DNA of 64,000 nt from Amycolatopsis aidingensis (lineage in GTDB: Bacteria > Actinomycetota > Actinomycetes > Mycobacteriales > Pseudonocardiaceae), in NCBI RefSeq assembly GCF_018885265.1, contig NZ_CP076538.1, positions 4,252,001-4,316,000 of the forward strand, in the 5' to 3' direction. Shown here piece after piece: positions 24,592 through 33,281 of this stretch. Position 1 is the stretch's first letter; each line of letters begins with the position of its first letter. The notes below the pieces were generated by a model. That model was not told the origin of the DNA and did not search any database. It saw only the letters and a list, made by a program, of their open reading frames with translations. The position numbers and the translations under genes are program-made.

Positions 24592-24889
24592 GGACCTGGC
24601 CGCACTCCTGGAGAACACGGGAAAGGAGGTGATCACGATGGGCGTCCGGCTGGGCCGCTCGGCGGTGGCTCCGCAGAACACAGACGAAGCACACAAGCTG
24701 ATCTGTGAGGCCATGCCGCCGGGCGATGCGGACCTGTCGGTCTGGCTGACCTTCTACCGGCAGTGCGCGGCAGTCTACGACTCGCTCGGCGAATCCGGGA
24801 AGTACTGGCGGGACAAGGAACTGGCCAAGGCCAAGCTGTGCGAGCAACGCATGACGCAAGCTCGGGAGCAACAGAACAGTCCCGACTGA
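24401..24889 (+). CDS. Fusion of the duplicated small AICE protein with an AMED_5909-like segment
   Basis: 162 residues in one frame. Residues 1-79 are a paralogue of the 23873 protein; residues 80-162 (MGVRLGRSAVAPQNTDEAHK, LSVWLTFYRQCAAVYDSLGE) resemble the short AMED_5909-type proteins seen on AICEs. A strong internal GGAGGTG before ATG 24638 could also give the second part alone (83 residues). The start ATG 24401 has GGGAAGG upstream. Functions unknown. Confidence 0.65.
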   Translation: MAFNARWSPGPDAVAGMHTTGSGPHQAGLVMYLDPDSLAILPPPDPAEWPGFVRLLRQLSGGAKDLAALLENTGKEVITMGVRLGRSAVAPQNTDEAHKLICEAMPPGDADLSVWLTFYRQCAAVYDSLGESGKYWRDKELAKAKLCEQRMTQAREQQNSPD

Positions 24890-24914
24890 CAAATAGATCC
24901 ACAATAGACAATAG

Positions 24915-25019
24915 TTGACACGCGGATTCGCGTGGTGGTGAAGCACGTCCTGAAACAGTCGCGCGTGGACGTAAGACGCAGAACCGGAACCCTGGCTGGC
25001 AACCTGTGCCGGTTCTGCG
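24915..25019 (+). promoter_or_regulatory. Intergenic control region with palindrome and stem-loop
   Basis: TTGACA (24915-24920) overlaps the dyad CACGCG-GATT-CGCGTG (24919-24934), a layout suiting a repressed promoter. Further on, CGCAGAACCGG (24977-24987) pairs with CCGGTTCTGCG (25009-25019), an 11-bp stem that could be a terminator or attenuator before the transfer genes. No gene is seen in 24890-25045. Confidence 0.45.
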
Positions 25020-25045
25020 CTGTTCACCCCTGACGGAGTTGAACA

Positions 25046-25210
25046 ATGGCAAGGTTAGACAACGCACGGCAGGCCGCGCCAGAGGGGGTCCCCCAGACGC
25101 GCCAGAGCCGCTGTGCCACCTGCAAGCGATTCGCCCGCGAACGTCAGTGTGATCGGTGCGCGGGCAGGCTGCCGCTATCCCTTCCCGTGGTTGGGGGTGG
25201 TCGGCGATGA
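25046..25210 (+). CDS. Small zinc-ribbon-like protein (CxxC...CxxC)
   Basis: 54 residues from ATG 25046, with GGAG 8 bases upstream. The middle reads RCATCKRFARERQCDRCAG: two CxxC pairs 9 residues apart, as in minimal zinc knuckles. Its stop overlaps the start of the FtsK-like gene (ATGA), so the two are coupled. The ribosome-binding site and spacing support it as a real gene; function unknown. Confidence 0.6.
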   Translation: MARLDNARQAAPEGVPQTRQSRCATCKRFARERQCDRCAGRLPLSLPVVGGGRR

Positions 25211-26700
25211 ACACGCGAGAGTCGCGCTGGGTCGATCCGGCGCCGTTGGAGATCGCCCGGCCTCGGCTGCCGTGGTGGACCCTGCTGCCCGGCTGGGTCA
25301 AGCTGGTCTGTCTGCCGGTGGCCCTGGTGTGGGTGCTGGTGTGGCTGCTGGCTCTGCTGGGTCGGATGGTGTGGCGCTACCCGCTGCTGGTGCTTGCCGC
25401 GCTGGTGACGGCGTGGTTCGACGCGATCGCCGGTCACTGGGCGGTCGGTGGCACGGTCGCCGGGCTCACGGTGGGCCTAGCGGTGTGGTGGCGGGTGCAC
25501 CCGGAGTCGTTCTGGCGTGTCGCTGGACCGGCCCGCTCCGAGATCCGGCAACTCGCGGTCTACGCGGCCGACTGGCGATCGGTGATGCGGCTGTCGGACC
25601 TGGTCAAGCTCGTACGCGGCAGGGAACACCGCCCGAAGCTGGGCCGGGTCCGCTCGGAAGGCTGGCGGGACCGGGTGCGGGTCCGCATGGTCAAGGGGCA
25701 GGCCCCGGAGCAGTGGGAAGCGCACGCTTCGGGGTTGGCGCATGCGTTCAAGGCCACCTCGTGCCGGGTACGGGTGCGCAAGCCGGGCCGTCTGGAGCTG
25801 GACTTCATCCACCGCGACCCACTCCAACGCCCGATCCCTGCCCCAGCGCTGCCGGAGGATGCGGCGAGCGTGGATCTGAAGCGGCTCCCGGTCGGGCGCA
25901 CCGAAACCGGGAAGCTGTGGCGCCTGCGACTCCTCGCCCGACACCTCCTTGTCGTGGGTGTCTCTGGCGCGGGGAAGGGTTCGCTGCTATGGGCGATCAT
26001 CCGCGCTCTGGCACCGATGATCCGCACCGGAGAAGTCCGGCTCTACGGGATCGACCCCAAGGGCGGGATGGAACTCGGCCAAGCCCCGGAGGTGTTCGGC
26101 AATCGGGTGGTGTTCGACAACGGCCCGGATGCCGTGGCGCTGCTGGAAGACATCGCCACCGAGGTCAAGACTCGCGCTTCGCGGTATCGGGGCTGGTTGC
26201 GGTCCTGGCAGGCGTCGACGGGTGATCCGTTCGTGTTGCTGGTGGTGGACGAGCTGGCGGACGTGATCGCCTACCAACCCGACAAGACCCTGCGGGAGCG
26301 GGCGAGCAGGGCGGTGCAGACGATCACCAGCCAAGGTCGCGCGCCCGGTGTGTGCGTCCTCGGGTTGGTGCAGGACCCCCGTAAGGAGGTGGTGGGGTTT
26401 CGGCACCTGTTCACCACCCGTATCGCCATGCGCCTGGACGAGAAGCAACAGGTCGACATGGTGTTAGGGGACGGGGTGCGTGAGCGGGGCGCGACGGCGC
26501 ATGAGATCTCGGAGCAGACCCCGGGTGTCGCCTGGGCGAAGGAAGACGGGCGGCGGGAACCGTTCCGTGCCCGGGCGTTCCACGTGACTGATGACGATCT
26601 GGATGAGCTCGTCACGACCGTGACCGGGGTGCCTACCCATCGGGCGCAAGTCCTGTCGTTCCCCGAGCGCAGTGAGCGGGACGGGGGTGCAGTGGCATGA
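25207..26700 (+). CDS. FtsK/SpoIIIE-type DNA translocase, TraSA-like transfer protein
   Basis: 497-residue membrane-anchored ATPase. Actinomycete conjugation needs only one such protein, a hexameric pump that moves double-stranded DNA between cells. Two or three helices lie within residues 20-95. Walker A is VVGVSGAGKGSLLWA (about 250), Walker B FVLLVVDELADVIAY (about 345), and the later ATPase features ITSQGRAPGVCVLGLVQDP and TTRIAMRLDEKQQVDMVLGD follow. ATG 25207 overlaps the preceding gene. Together with Rep, Xis and Int this makes the element a conjugative one. Confidence 0.92.
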   Translation: MNTRESRWVDPAPLEIARPRLPWWTLLPGWVKLVCLPVALVWVLVWLLALLGRMVWRYPLLVLAALVTAWFDAIAGHWAVGGTVAGLTVGLAVWWRVHPESFWRVAGPARSEIRQLAVYAADWRSVMRLSDLVKLVRGREHRPKLGRVRSEGWRDRVRVRMVKGQAPEQWEAHASGLAHAFKATSCRVRVRKPGRLELDFIHRDPLQRPIPAPALPEDAASVDLKRLPVGRTETGKLWRLRLLARHLLVVGVSGAGKGSLLWAIIRALAPMIRTGEVRLYGIDPKGGMELGQAPEVFGNRVVFDNGPDAVALLEDIATEVKTRASRYRGWLRSWQASTGDPFVLLVVDELADVIAYQPDKTLRERASRAVQTITSQGRAPGVCVLGLVQDPRKEVVGFRHLFTTRIAMRLDEKQQVDMVLGDGVRERGATAHEISEQTPGVAWAKEDGRREPFRARAFHVTDDDLDELVTTVTGVPTHRAQVLSFPERSERDGGAVA

Positions 26701-27092
26701 ACACCACCACAGAGGACGTGCGGCCGTTCCTGGACGCGATCCGGGCACACCTGGACAGGCATAACCTTCCGGGGCCGTACTCGGTGCGGGTGTCGGCGGA
26801 CGACGACCGGCCGGTGGAGGTCCACCTCTCGCCAGGCCGGGGCCAGCTGGCCGAGGCGCTGCTGGCCTGGGCCACCACCCTCGACCACCCGCATGTCGAG
26901 TTGCGCCGCTACACCACCGCCGGAGACGGGGTGCTGGTCACCGTATGCGGGCGGATGCCCTCCGGCTTCCCGATCGAGGTCTGGGGCGGCATCGCCTACG
27001 ACCCGGCCGTGTTCCCCACCCTCACCACCGGGGAGACCCAGCACGCGCCGCTCTCGCTGCTGCGGCAGTGGGCCAAGGGGGTGGCCGCCTGA
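26697..27092 (+). CDS. AICE protein of unknown function between tra and rep
   Basis: 131 residues, overlapping both neighbours by 1-4 bases (ATGA at 26697; its stop shares a base with the Rep start). Mixed alpha/beta sequence with PYSVRVSADDDRPVEVHLSP and RMPSGFPIEVWGGIAYDPAV. I do not recognise the family, but the position is conserved in many AICEs as I recall them. Not predicted to be secreted or membrane bound. Confidence 0.75.
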   Translation: MNTTTEDVRPFLDAIRAHLDRHNLPGPYSVRVSADDDRPVEVHLSPGRGQLAEALLAWATTLDHPHVELRRYTTAGDGVLVTVCGRMPSGFPIEVWGGIAYDPAVFPTLTTGETQHAPLSLLRQWAKGVAA

Positions 27093-28363
27093 TGAGCACC
27101 ACGTCAGAAGCCGCCGGCCAGACCCGCGCGCAACGGATGCGGCTGCCGCTGTCCACCGAAGTGGTGGCGGCGACAGCGGAGAAGCACGGGGTCTGTGTCC
27201 GGCCGTTCACGATGGAGGTCGGCGACCCCGATACCGGGGAACTCCAGTACGTGCCGGTGCCGTGCGGCAGCACCGTGGAGAGCGTGTGCCTGCCGTGCGC
27301 GCGGAAGGCGAAGGCGCTGCGGCAGGCGCAGTGCCGCGAGGGCTGGCACCTCACCGAAGAACCCGACTTCACCCCGGAGCCACCCACCGAGCAACAGACA
27401 CAACTGCTGGAGGCGCGGGCGGACCTCGTGCACGCCTACCGCCAAGCCCTGAGTGAAGGTGAGGTCGGGCAGGCGGAAGAGCTGCGCGACGACATCCGGG
27501 GCCTAGATGAGGAGCTGCGGGCGACGGGGATGCGGGGACGGCTGCCCTCCCCGGAACCCACCGTGTCGCAGCCTCGGAAGCGGTCCACCCGGCGGCGACA
27601 GGACGCACCGGACCTGCCGCGTAAGAAGGTCGCCAGGACCACGGTGGGGCGGGAGTATGCGGGCCGGTTCCGGCCGTCCATGTTCGTCACCCTCACCCTG
27701 GACACCTACGGCCGGGTCCGCGACGACGGCACCCCCGTCGATCCCGGTTCGTATGACTATCGCAGGGCAGCCAGGGATGCGGTGCACTTCTCCGCCCTGA
27801 TCGATCGGTGGTGGCAGAACCTCCGCCGGGTCGTCGGCTGGGACGTGCAGTACTTCGCCACCGTCGAACCCCAGAAGCGGGCGGCCCCGCACCTGCACAC
27901 GGCTATCCGGGGGTCGGTGCCGCATGAGGTGATCCGGCAGGTCACCGCGGCTACCTATCACCAGGTCTGGTGGCCAGCGCATGACGAACGGGTCTACAGC
28001 ATCGAGCGGAGTCCGGTGTGGGACATGCGCGCGGGCGGATTCGTTGATCCGGACACGCGGCAACCCCTCACCGCCTGGGATGCGGCGGTGGATGCGGTGG
28101 AGGAGCCCGCGCATGTGGTGGCCTTCGGGCGGCAGGTGCACTCCAAGGGGATTCTCGGCGGCACCGAGGAAGCCGGGCGGCACATCGGGTACCTGACCAA
28201 GTACCTCACCAAAGCAACCGGCGAAGTCGTGGAAGCAGAGGGCGCGCGGCAGCGGGAGCACCATGACCGGCTGCGCGCCGAGTTGGCGGTTACGCCGTGT
28301 TCGCTTCGGTGTGCGGTGTGGCTGCTGTACGGGGTGCAGCCCAAGGGGCGCACGGCCGGATGA
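27092..28363 (+). CDS. RepSA-like rolling-circle replication initiator, main part
   Basis: Initiator of AICE rolling-circle replication. A Cys-rich N-terminal segment (SVCLPCARKAKALRQAQC) is followed by the HUH-type motifs: FVTLTLDTYG (about 197), PHLHTAIRG with the metal-binding HxH (about 266) and HIGYLTKYLTK with the nicking Tyr (about 365). The frame stops at 28361-28363, shortly after AVWLLYGVQPKG, where full-length RepSA proteins continue. The continuation is the next frame, starting in an ATGA overlap. The catalytic parts are all in this piece. Confidence 0.85.
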   Translation: MSTTSEAAGQTRAQRMRLPLSTEVVAATAEKHGVCVRPFTMEVGDPDTGELQYVPVPCGSTVESVCLPCARKAKALRQAQCREGWHLTEEPDFTPEPPTEQQTQLLEARADLVHAYRQALSEGEVGQAEELRDDIRGLDEELRATGMRGRLPSPEPTVSQPRKRSTRRRQDAPDLPRKKVARTTVGREYAGRFRPSMFVTLTLDTYGRVRDDGTPVDPGSYDYRRAARDAVHFSALIDRWWQNLRRVVGWDVQYFATVEPQKRAAPHLHTAIRGSVPHEVIRQVTAATYHQVWWPAHDERVYSIERSPVWDMRAGGFVDPDTRQPLTAWDAAVDAVEEPAHVVAFGRQVHSKGILGGTEEAGRHIGYLTKYLTKATGEVVEAEGARQREHHDRLRAELAVTPCSLRCAVWLLYGVQPKGRTAG

Positions 28364-28722
28364 CACCCGGCCACTGCAAAGGACGGGCACACCGCCGCTC
28401 CACCCTCGGCCTGCCCGGACGGCGGGTGCTGGTCTCCCGGAAGTGGTCGGGTAAGTCCCTCGCGGATCACAAGGCGGACCGCAAGGCGTTCGTGCGGGAC
28501 GCGCTGGCCGCGATCGGGATCGAGAAACCCGAGCAAGACACCTCACGGCTGATCTGGCGCAAAGTCCCACCCGGCGACCCGAACGTGCCACCACGGGCAC
28601 ACCTGCTGATGCACGCCATCGCGGAACGCATCTCCTGGCGGGCCGAATATGACCGGGCACTCCTCGCCGCGCAGGGACCGCCAGGCGGGGCAGAAACTTC
28701 GGCAACTCCGCAAGCGGCGTAG
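28360..28722 (+). CDS. C-terminal part of the Rep initiator in a separate frame
   Basis: 120 residues, ATG 28360 overlapping the Rep stop (ATGA). The sequence PGHCKGRAHRRSTLGLPGRR and VLVSRKWSGKSLADHKADRK matches the C-terminus normally fused to RepSA-like initiators. Either a frameshift split the gene or the two halves are translated as coupled polypeptides. No separate ribosome-binding site is evident. Confidence 0.65.
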   Translation: MTPGHCKGRAHRRSTLGLPGRRVLVSRKWSGKSLADHKADRKAFVRDALAAIGIEKPEQDTSRLIWRKVPPGDPNVPPRAHLLMHAIAERISWRAEYDRALLAAQGPPGGAETSATPQAA

Positions 28723-28734
28723 GGAGGAGGCATT

Positions 28735-28950
28735 ATGGAAGTCCGGTTACTCGGTGGGCGCTGGTACAGCACGGACCAACTGGCGGAACTGCTGGGAGTC
28801 GACAGTTCAACCGTACGCAGGTGGCGTACGGCTCGGCCGCCTCAAGGTCCGCCATTCGTGCAACTGTCGGACCGCGTGACGATGTACCACGCGAACGACG
28901 TGGAGGCGTGGTTGCTGAGCAGACGTGTGGACCCCGGAGCGGCAGCATGA
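28735..28950 (+). CDS. xis: Excisionase-like HTH protein (Xis)
   Basis: 71 residues with a MerR/excisionase-type helix-turn-helix (WYSTDQLAELLGVDSSTVRR, PFVQLSDRVTMYHANDVEAW). In AICEs Xis directs Int toward excision. A strong GGGAGGAGG precedes the ATG. Its stop overlaps the int start (ATGA), the typical xis-int coupling. Confidence 0.9.
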   Translation: MEVRLLGGRWYSTDQLAELLGVDSSTVRRWRTARPPQGPPFVQLSDRVTMYHANDVEAWLLSRRVDPGAAA

Positions 28951-30146
28951 ACGACACTATGAAGATGCCGGTCGGTGTCTCGGTCTCCTCGGACATCGAA
29001 CACCGGCCGGACCGGGCGACACCGTTTCGTGCGCGCGTGAGATGGGTCGACCCTGTCACGAAGAAGCGGCAGTCCAAATCGGAAGCGTTCGCGGATGAAG
29101 ACGAGGCGGAATCCTGGATCAGTCGCATCAAACGTGTTGCGGCGCAAGGGGTCGACCCCAACACCGCGACCATGAAGCTAGCCGACTACGGCGACGAGAA
29201 CATGGATCTCGCCCTACGCGGATTGGAAAGCAAGACCACTGACCCATACCTCGCTGGCTGGCGGAAGCGGGTCACGCCGACGCTGGGACATCTGCCGGTC
29301 AGCATGATCACCAATGGAGCGGTCGACCGCGCCGTACACGCCTGGATCGCTGACGAGTGCAGCCGTTCCACCGTCAAGAACAGCATCGCGGTCCTCGTGC
29401 GGGTGATGGAGCAGGCGGTACGGGACGGGATTATCGACCGCAACCCGGCCCGGGTGACCGGCTGGCAGCATGAGTACAAGCGGGCAGAAGACGAACTCGA
29501 TGACCCACGCTCGCTCGCGCTACCCGACTGGATCACGTTGTCCACGCTCGCCGATGCGCTGGTTGCTCGGTCCTCAGGCCAGTACCGGGGCTGGGGTGAC
29601 GTGGTGCTGTTCGCCGCATGCACGGCGGCGCGGATCGGCGAAGTGTCCGGTTGCCGGGTCCGCGACATCGACAGGGACGAGTGGACGTGGACCGTACGGC
29701 GGCAGACCACCACTTCGCCCGGCGGGCTGATCGACAAGGGCACCAAGGGCAAGCGGGCTCGGACCGTGCCGCTCATCGAAGACATCCGCGAGATGGTGGA
29801 ACGTCGGATAGCGCTCGTGGACCGGGAGCCCGACGCACGCCTGTTCACCGGTCCTCGCGGCGGCCGGATCACCACTGCCGTGCTCCGGGATGCGACATAC
29901 TGGGACGAGGTGGTGGCCAAGCTCGGGCTCGAACACCTGCGACGCCATGACCTGCGGCATACCGGCCTCACCTGGATGGCCGATGCCGGAGTGCCGGTTC
30001 ATCATCTCCGAAAGATCGCAGGACACGGCTCGCTGACCACCACGCAGCGGTACCTTCACCCCGACCGTCAGTCAGTTACGGATGCGGGCGAGCTGTTGAC
30101 GAACCATCTTCGGTCACCGCGAAATGTCGCCCTACGTGCCGTGTAA
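28947..30146 (+). CDS. int: Tyrosine recombinase integrase (Int)
   Basis: 399-residue site-specific recombinase that integrates and excises the element at tRNA-Pro. An N-terminal arm-binding region and SAM-like core-binding domain (SRSTVKNSIAVLVRVMEQAV) precede the catalytic domain: Arg in CTAARIGEVSG (about 228), HDLRHTGLTW (His-x-x-Arg, about 333), HGSLTTTQRYLH with the second His and the nucleophile Tyr (about 368). It stops about 970 bases from the right att site; a cargo gene lies between. All catalytic residues are present. Confidence 0.95.
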   Translation: MNDTMKMPVGVSVSSDIEHRPDRATPFRARVRWVDPVTKKRQSKSEAFADEDEAESWISRIKRVAAQGVDPNTATMKLADYGDENMDLALRGLESKTTDPYLAGWRKRVTPTLGHLPVSMITNGAVDRAVHAWIADECSRSTVKNSIAVLVRVMEQAVRDGIIDRNPARVTGWQHEYKRAEDELDDPRSLALPDWITLSTLADALVARSSGQYRGWGDVVLFAACTAARIGEVSGCRVRDIDRDEWTWTVRRQTTTSPGGLIDKGTKGKRARTVPLIEDIREMVERRIALVDREPDARLFTGPRGGRITTAVLRDATYWDEVVAKLGLEHLRRHDLRHTGLTWMADAGVPVHHLRKIAGHGSLTTTQRYLHPDRQSVTDAGELLTNHLRSPRNVALRAV

Positions 30147-30154
30147 ACTATATG

Positions 30155-30892
30155 TCAACGACCCGCCCAAAAACGAATTCGCTTCAACTTTGTCCACATA
30201 AATATGCAAAATGTAACAACAAGAAAGAACCATACAATTAATGCAGTCAACCTGATCAAAAATGGACCCGTTGAGCCGTACCAAAAGGCCAGACCAATGC
30301 CAATAAACAATGCTAAAAACGACCCGTATACAACACGGTCGCCGCGAGCAAGATCGCCTCCTGGTCCCGTTCCTGGCGGGTATGGCCTCGGTATCTGCCG
30401 AACTTTTGATAAGCCAGATATTCTGGAGTCGATCTCTACGTTGGTCGGCTTTCCCTCGGTGAGAACTTGGAACTCGATTAGATCACCATGATTAAGCAGA
30501 AGCGGCGCTACGGCCACGCCCTGTGCGTCTATGGTTGTGTCGACAACCAGATTTTCCGGTGCGCGCTTACTTATCTCCACGGATAGAATATCAATTGCAC
30601 CAGGAAACTTGATTATCAATGGTTGTTCAAAATCCGATTTTTCGATCGGTAATCTCCCCGAGCAAGCCAATCGAAAAACAACCAGGGTGGGATCGGTTAC
30701 GGAAATTGAGTTAAATCGAACCTCTAGTCTAAATTCTTTACCTTTAATTAGTGTTGAGTTTGTCGAAACAAAATATTCGAGCGACTTGCCCTTCTTCTGC
30801 CTTTTGTAGATATAAATAGTTAATGCAAAACTAGCAAGGCCGATCACAGGGGCTAGCCACCTTGCCAGCTCATCCATGCCTAGGGAGATCAA
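30155..30892 (-). CDS. AT-rich cargo membrane protein between int and attR
   Basis: 245 residues. A transmembrane helix at about 12-30 (LAPVIGLASFALTIYIYK) is followed by a soluble beta-rich domain (RLEVRFNSISVTDPTLVVFR, SGRLPIEKSDFEQPLIIKFP, LLLNHGDLIEFQVL) and two C-terminal helices (GSFLALFIGIGLAFWYG and a following one). Base composition is far below its neighbours, a sign of recent transfer. Similar single-helix proteins occur widely in bacterial genomes as far as I recall, without known function. The position at the element end is typical for accessory (cargo) genes. Confidence 0.7.
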   Translation of the reverse strand: MISLGMDELARWLAPVIGLASFALTIYIYKRQKKGKSLEYFVSTNSTLIKGKEFRLEVRFNSISVTDPTLVVFRLACSGRLPIEKSDFEQPLIIKFPGAIDILSVEISKRAPENLVVDTTIDAQGVAVAPLLLNHGDLIEFQVLTEGKPTNVEIDSRISGLSKVRQIPRPYPPGTGPGGDLARGDRVVYGSFLALFIGIGLAFWYGSTGPFLIRLTALIVWFFLVVTFCIFMWTKLKRIRFWAGR

Positions 30893-30996
30893 TTGATATC
30901 AGATCCTTATAGGGGCGCGAGAATCAGGGTACGTACTCTAGCGCCGACGCAAGCTAGTGGCTCCGTTGAGCAGCATGAGGTGCTGTCACGTGTGAT

Positions 30997-31015
30997 GGTC
31001 CCCATGTGGTCCCCA
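30997..31015. promoter_or_regulatory. Integrase arm-type repeats, right end
   Basis: GGTCCCCA at 30997-31004 and 31008-31015, same sequence and same 11-base step as at 18898-18916, 100 bases from the right tRNA end. Symmetry with the left end supports binding by Int. Confidence 0.65.
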
Positions 31016-31063
31016 GCGCCGGACGATGTGGATCATGAGCACGATCGTCGCCAGAACGACGAA

Positions 31064-31103
31064 GAGCCTCCTGACCTGGGTGGGTACCCAGGCCAGGAGG
31101 CTC
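31064..31103 (-). terminator. tRNA-Pro terminator
   Basis: GAGCCTCCTGACCTGGGT (31064-31081) pairs with ACCCAGGCCAGGAGGCTC (31086-31103), an 18-bp stem with one mismatch and a 4-base loop, 12 bases after the tRNA 3-prime end on the reverse strand. Confidence 0.75.
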
Positions 31104-31114
31104 CGTCCTGCCGG

Positions 31115-31188
<74 letters not shown>

Positions 31189-31331
31189 GCCATCGCCGTC
31201 CGTGTGGAAGGCGATAGTCAGTACTCTAGCGGGTCCGCTCCGCGGCCTCGACAGCAGGTTCCGCTCCGGCTTTTGTGCTGGTCATAGGCCTGCGACAGCC
31301 AGGGTGGCCGAGGAGGCGCCGGAGCAGCGGG

Positions 31332-33281
31332 TTAGGACTCCGCCAGCAGGGGGATACGGCCGCCTGCCAACACCTGCTCCAGCTGCCGCTCGGACAGCCG
31401 GTGCCGCAGCTGGTACTCCTCCTCCCTGGTCGCGTTCCGGACGGTCAGCTCGCCGCCCTTCAGCTGTTCCCGCACGTCGTCCAGCACCAGGGTGTCCCCG
31501 GCCTCGATCCGGTCGTGGTCGGCGGGGTCGGTGAACTCCAGGGCGAGGATGCCGAAGTTGGCCAGGTTCTGCCAGTGGATCCGGGCGAACGACTTGGCGA
31601 TCACCACCCGCAGGCCCAGGTGGCGGGGGGTGATCGCGGCATGCTCACGGGAAGAGCCCTGGCCGTAGTTGTCCCCGCCGATGACAATGTGCCCGCTCCC
31701 CTCGGCCAGCTCGCGGGCCCGGCGCGGGTAGGTCTCGTCGATCTGGGTGAAGGTGAACTCCGCCAGCCGTGGGATGTTCGACCGGAACGGCAGCGCCCGC
31801 GCCCCCGCGGGGGAGATCTCGTCGGTGGACACGTTGTCGCCCAGCTTCAGCAACACCGGCGCCTCGATCCGCTCCGGCAACGGCGGGAAGTCCGGCAGGG
31901 AGGAGATGTTCGGCCCCTTGACCAGCTCCTCCCGCTCGGCCGCCGCGGGGTCCAGCGGCGGCTCCAGCATGTCGGTGTTCACCGAAGCCCGCTCCGGCAG
32001 CCTGATCGTGGGCCCGTCCAGGCCGAGCCGCCCGGCCAGCTCCCGCGGGTCGGTGATCACGCCGGTCAGTGCCGCCGCGGCCGCGGTCTCCGGGGAGCAC
32101 AGCCACACCGAGTCCTCCTTCGTACCGGAGCGGCCGGGGAAGTTCCTGGGGAAGGTCCGCAGGGAGTTGTGCCCGACCGCGGGCGCCTGCCCCATGCCGA
32201 TGCAGCCCATGCAACCCGCCTGGTGGATCCGCGCACCAGCGGAGATCAGCGCGAAGGTGTCCCCCATCTTGGTGAGATCGGCGAAGATCTCCCGCGAGGA
32301 CGGGTTCACGTCGAAACTCACCGCGTCATCGGTCTGCCTGCCACGTACCAGCTCGGCCGCCACGGCGTAGTCCCGCAGCCCCGGGTTGGCCGAGGACCCG
32401 ATCACCACCTGGCTCACCTCGGTCCCAGCCACCTCCCGCACCGGAACCACGTTGCCCGGTGAGGACGGCTTGGCGATCAGCGGCTCCAGGCTGGAGAGGT
32501 CGATCTCGTCGGTCACGTCGTAGCGTGCGTCCGCCGAGGCCGGGATCTCCACGAAATCCTGCTCCCTGCCCTCGGCCCGCAGGAACTCCCGCACCGCGTC
32601 GTCGGCGGGGAACACCGTGGTGGTCGCGCCGAGCTCGGCCCCCATGTTCGCGATGACGTGCCGGTCCATCGCCGACAGCCCGGCCAGCCCCGGTCCGTGG
32701 TACTCGATGATGCGGTTCAGCCCGCCGTGTACCCCGTGCCGGCGCAGCATCTCCAGCACCACGTCCTTCGCCGACACCCACGGCGGCAGCTCACCGGTGA
32801 GCCGCACCCCCCAGATCTCCGGCATCCGCAGGTACAGCGGCCCGCCTGCGATGGCCATCGCCACCTCCAGCCCGCCGACCCCGATCGCCAGCATCCCCAG
32901 CGACCCGGCCGCGCAGGTGTGCGAGTCCGAGCCGACCATCGTCTTGCCGGGCACCCCGAACCGTTGCATATGCGTCGGATGCGACACCCCGTTGCCCGGT
33001 TTGGAGTACCAGAGCCCGTACCGTCGGCAGGCCGATCGCAGGAAGGTGTGGTCCTCGGCGTTCTTCTCATCGGCCTGCAGCAGGTTGTGATCGATGTACT
33101 GCGCGCTGACCTCGGTGCGCGCCCGGTCCAGGCCCAGCGCCTCCAGTTCCTGCATCACCAGGGTCCCGGTGGCGTCCTGGGTCAACGTCTGGTCGATCCG
33201 CAAGCCGATCTCCTCACCCGGTGTCATCTCCCCGCTCACCAGGTGATCGGCAATGAGTCGTTCCGCGATCGTGTGTGCCAT
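31332..33281 (-). CDS. acn: Aconitate hydratase
   Basis: Interconverts citrate and isocitrate in the TCA cycle; cytoplasmic [4Fe-4S] enzyme. At 649 residues it is the shorter, mitochondrial-like form. Cluster cysteines are in GSDSHTCAAGS and HQAGCMGCIGMGQ. The swivel domain follows (GDNVSTDEISPAGARALPF, GDNYGQGSSREHAAITPRHL). ATG 33281 was taken as start because homology (MAHTIAERLI) begins there. It is divergent from crcB across 74 bases. Nothing is seen in the 143 bases between it and the tRNA gene. Confidence 0.96.
   Translation of the reverse strand: MAHTIAERLIADHLVSGEMTPGEEIGLRIDQTLTQDATGTLVMQELEALGLDRARTEVSAQYIDHNLLQADEKNAEDHTFLRSACRRYGLWYSKPGNGVSHPTHMQRFGVPGKTMVGSDSHTCAAGSLGMLAIGVGGLEVAMAIAGGPLYLRMPEIWGVRLTGELPPWVSAKDVVLEMLRRHGVHGGLNRIIEYHGPGLAGLSAMDRHVIANMGAELGATTTVFPADDAVREFLRAEGREQDFVEIPASADARYDVTDEIDLSSLEPLIAKPSSPGNVVPVREVAGTEVSQVVIGSSANPGLRDYAVAAELVRGRQTDDAVSFDVNPSSREIFADLTKMGDTFALISAGARIHQAGCMGCIGMGQAPAVGHNSLRTFPRNFPGRSGTKEDSVWLCSPETAAAAALTGVITDPRELAGRLGLDGPTIRLPERASVNTDMLEPPLDPAAAEREELVKGPNISSLPDFPPLPERIEAPVLLKLGDNVSTDEISPAGARALPFRSNIPRLAEFTFTQIDETYPRRARELAEGSGHIVIGGDNYGQGSSREHAAITPRHLGLRVVIAKSFARIHWQNLANFGILALEFTDPADHDRIEAGDTLVLDDVREQLKGGELTVRNATREEEYQLRHRLSERQLEQVLAGGRIPLLAES

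Noticed and set aside
31275..32462. Long forward open frame opposite aconitase
   Set aside because: Antisense shadow in high-GC DNA; the aconitase frame has full family homology.
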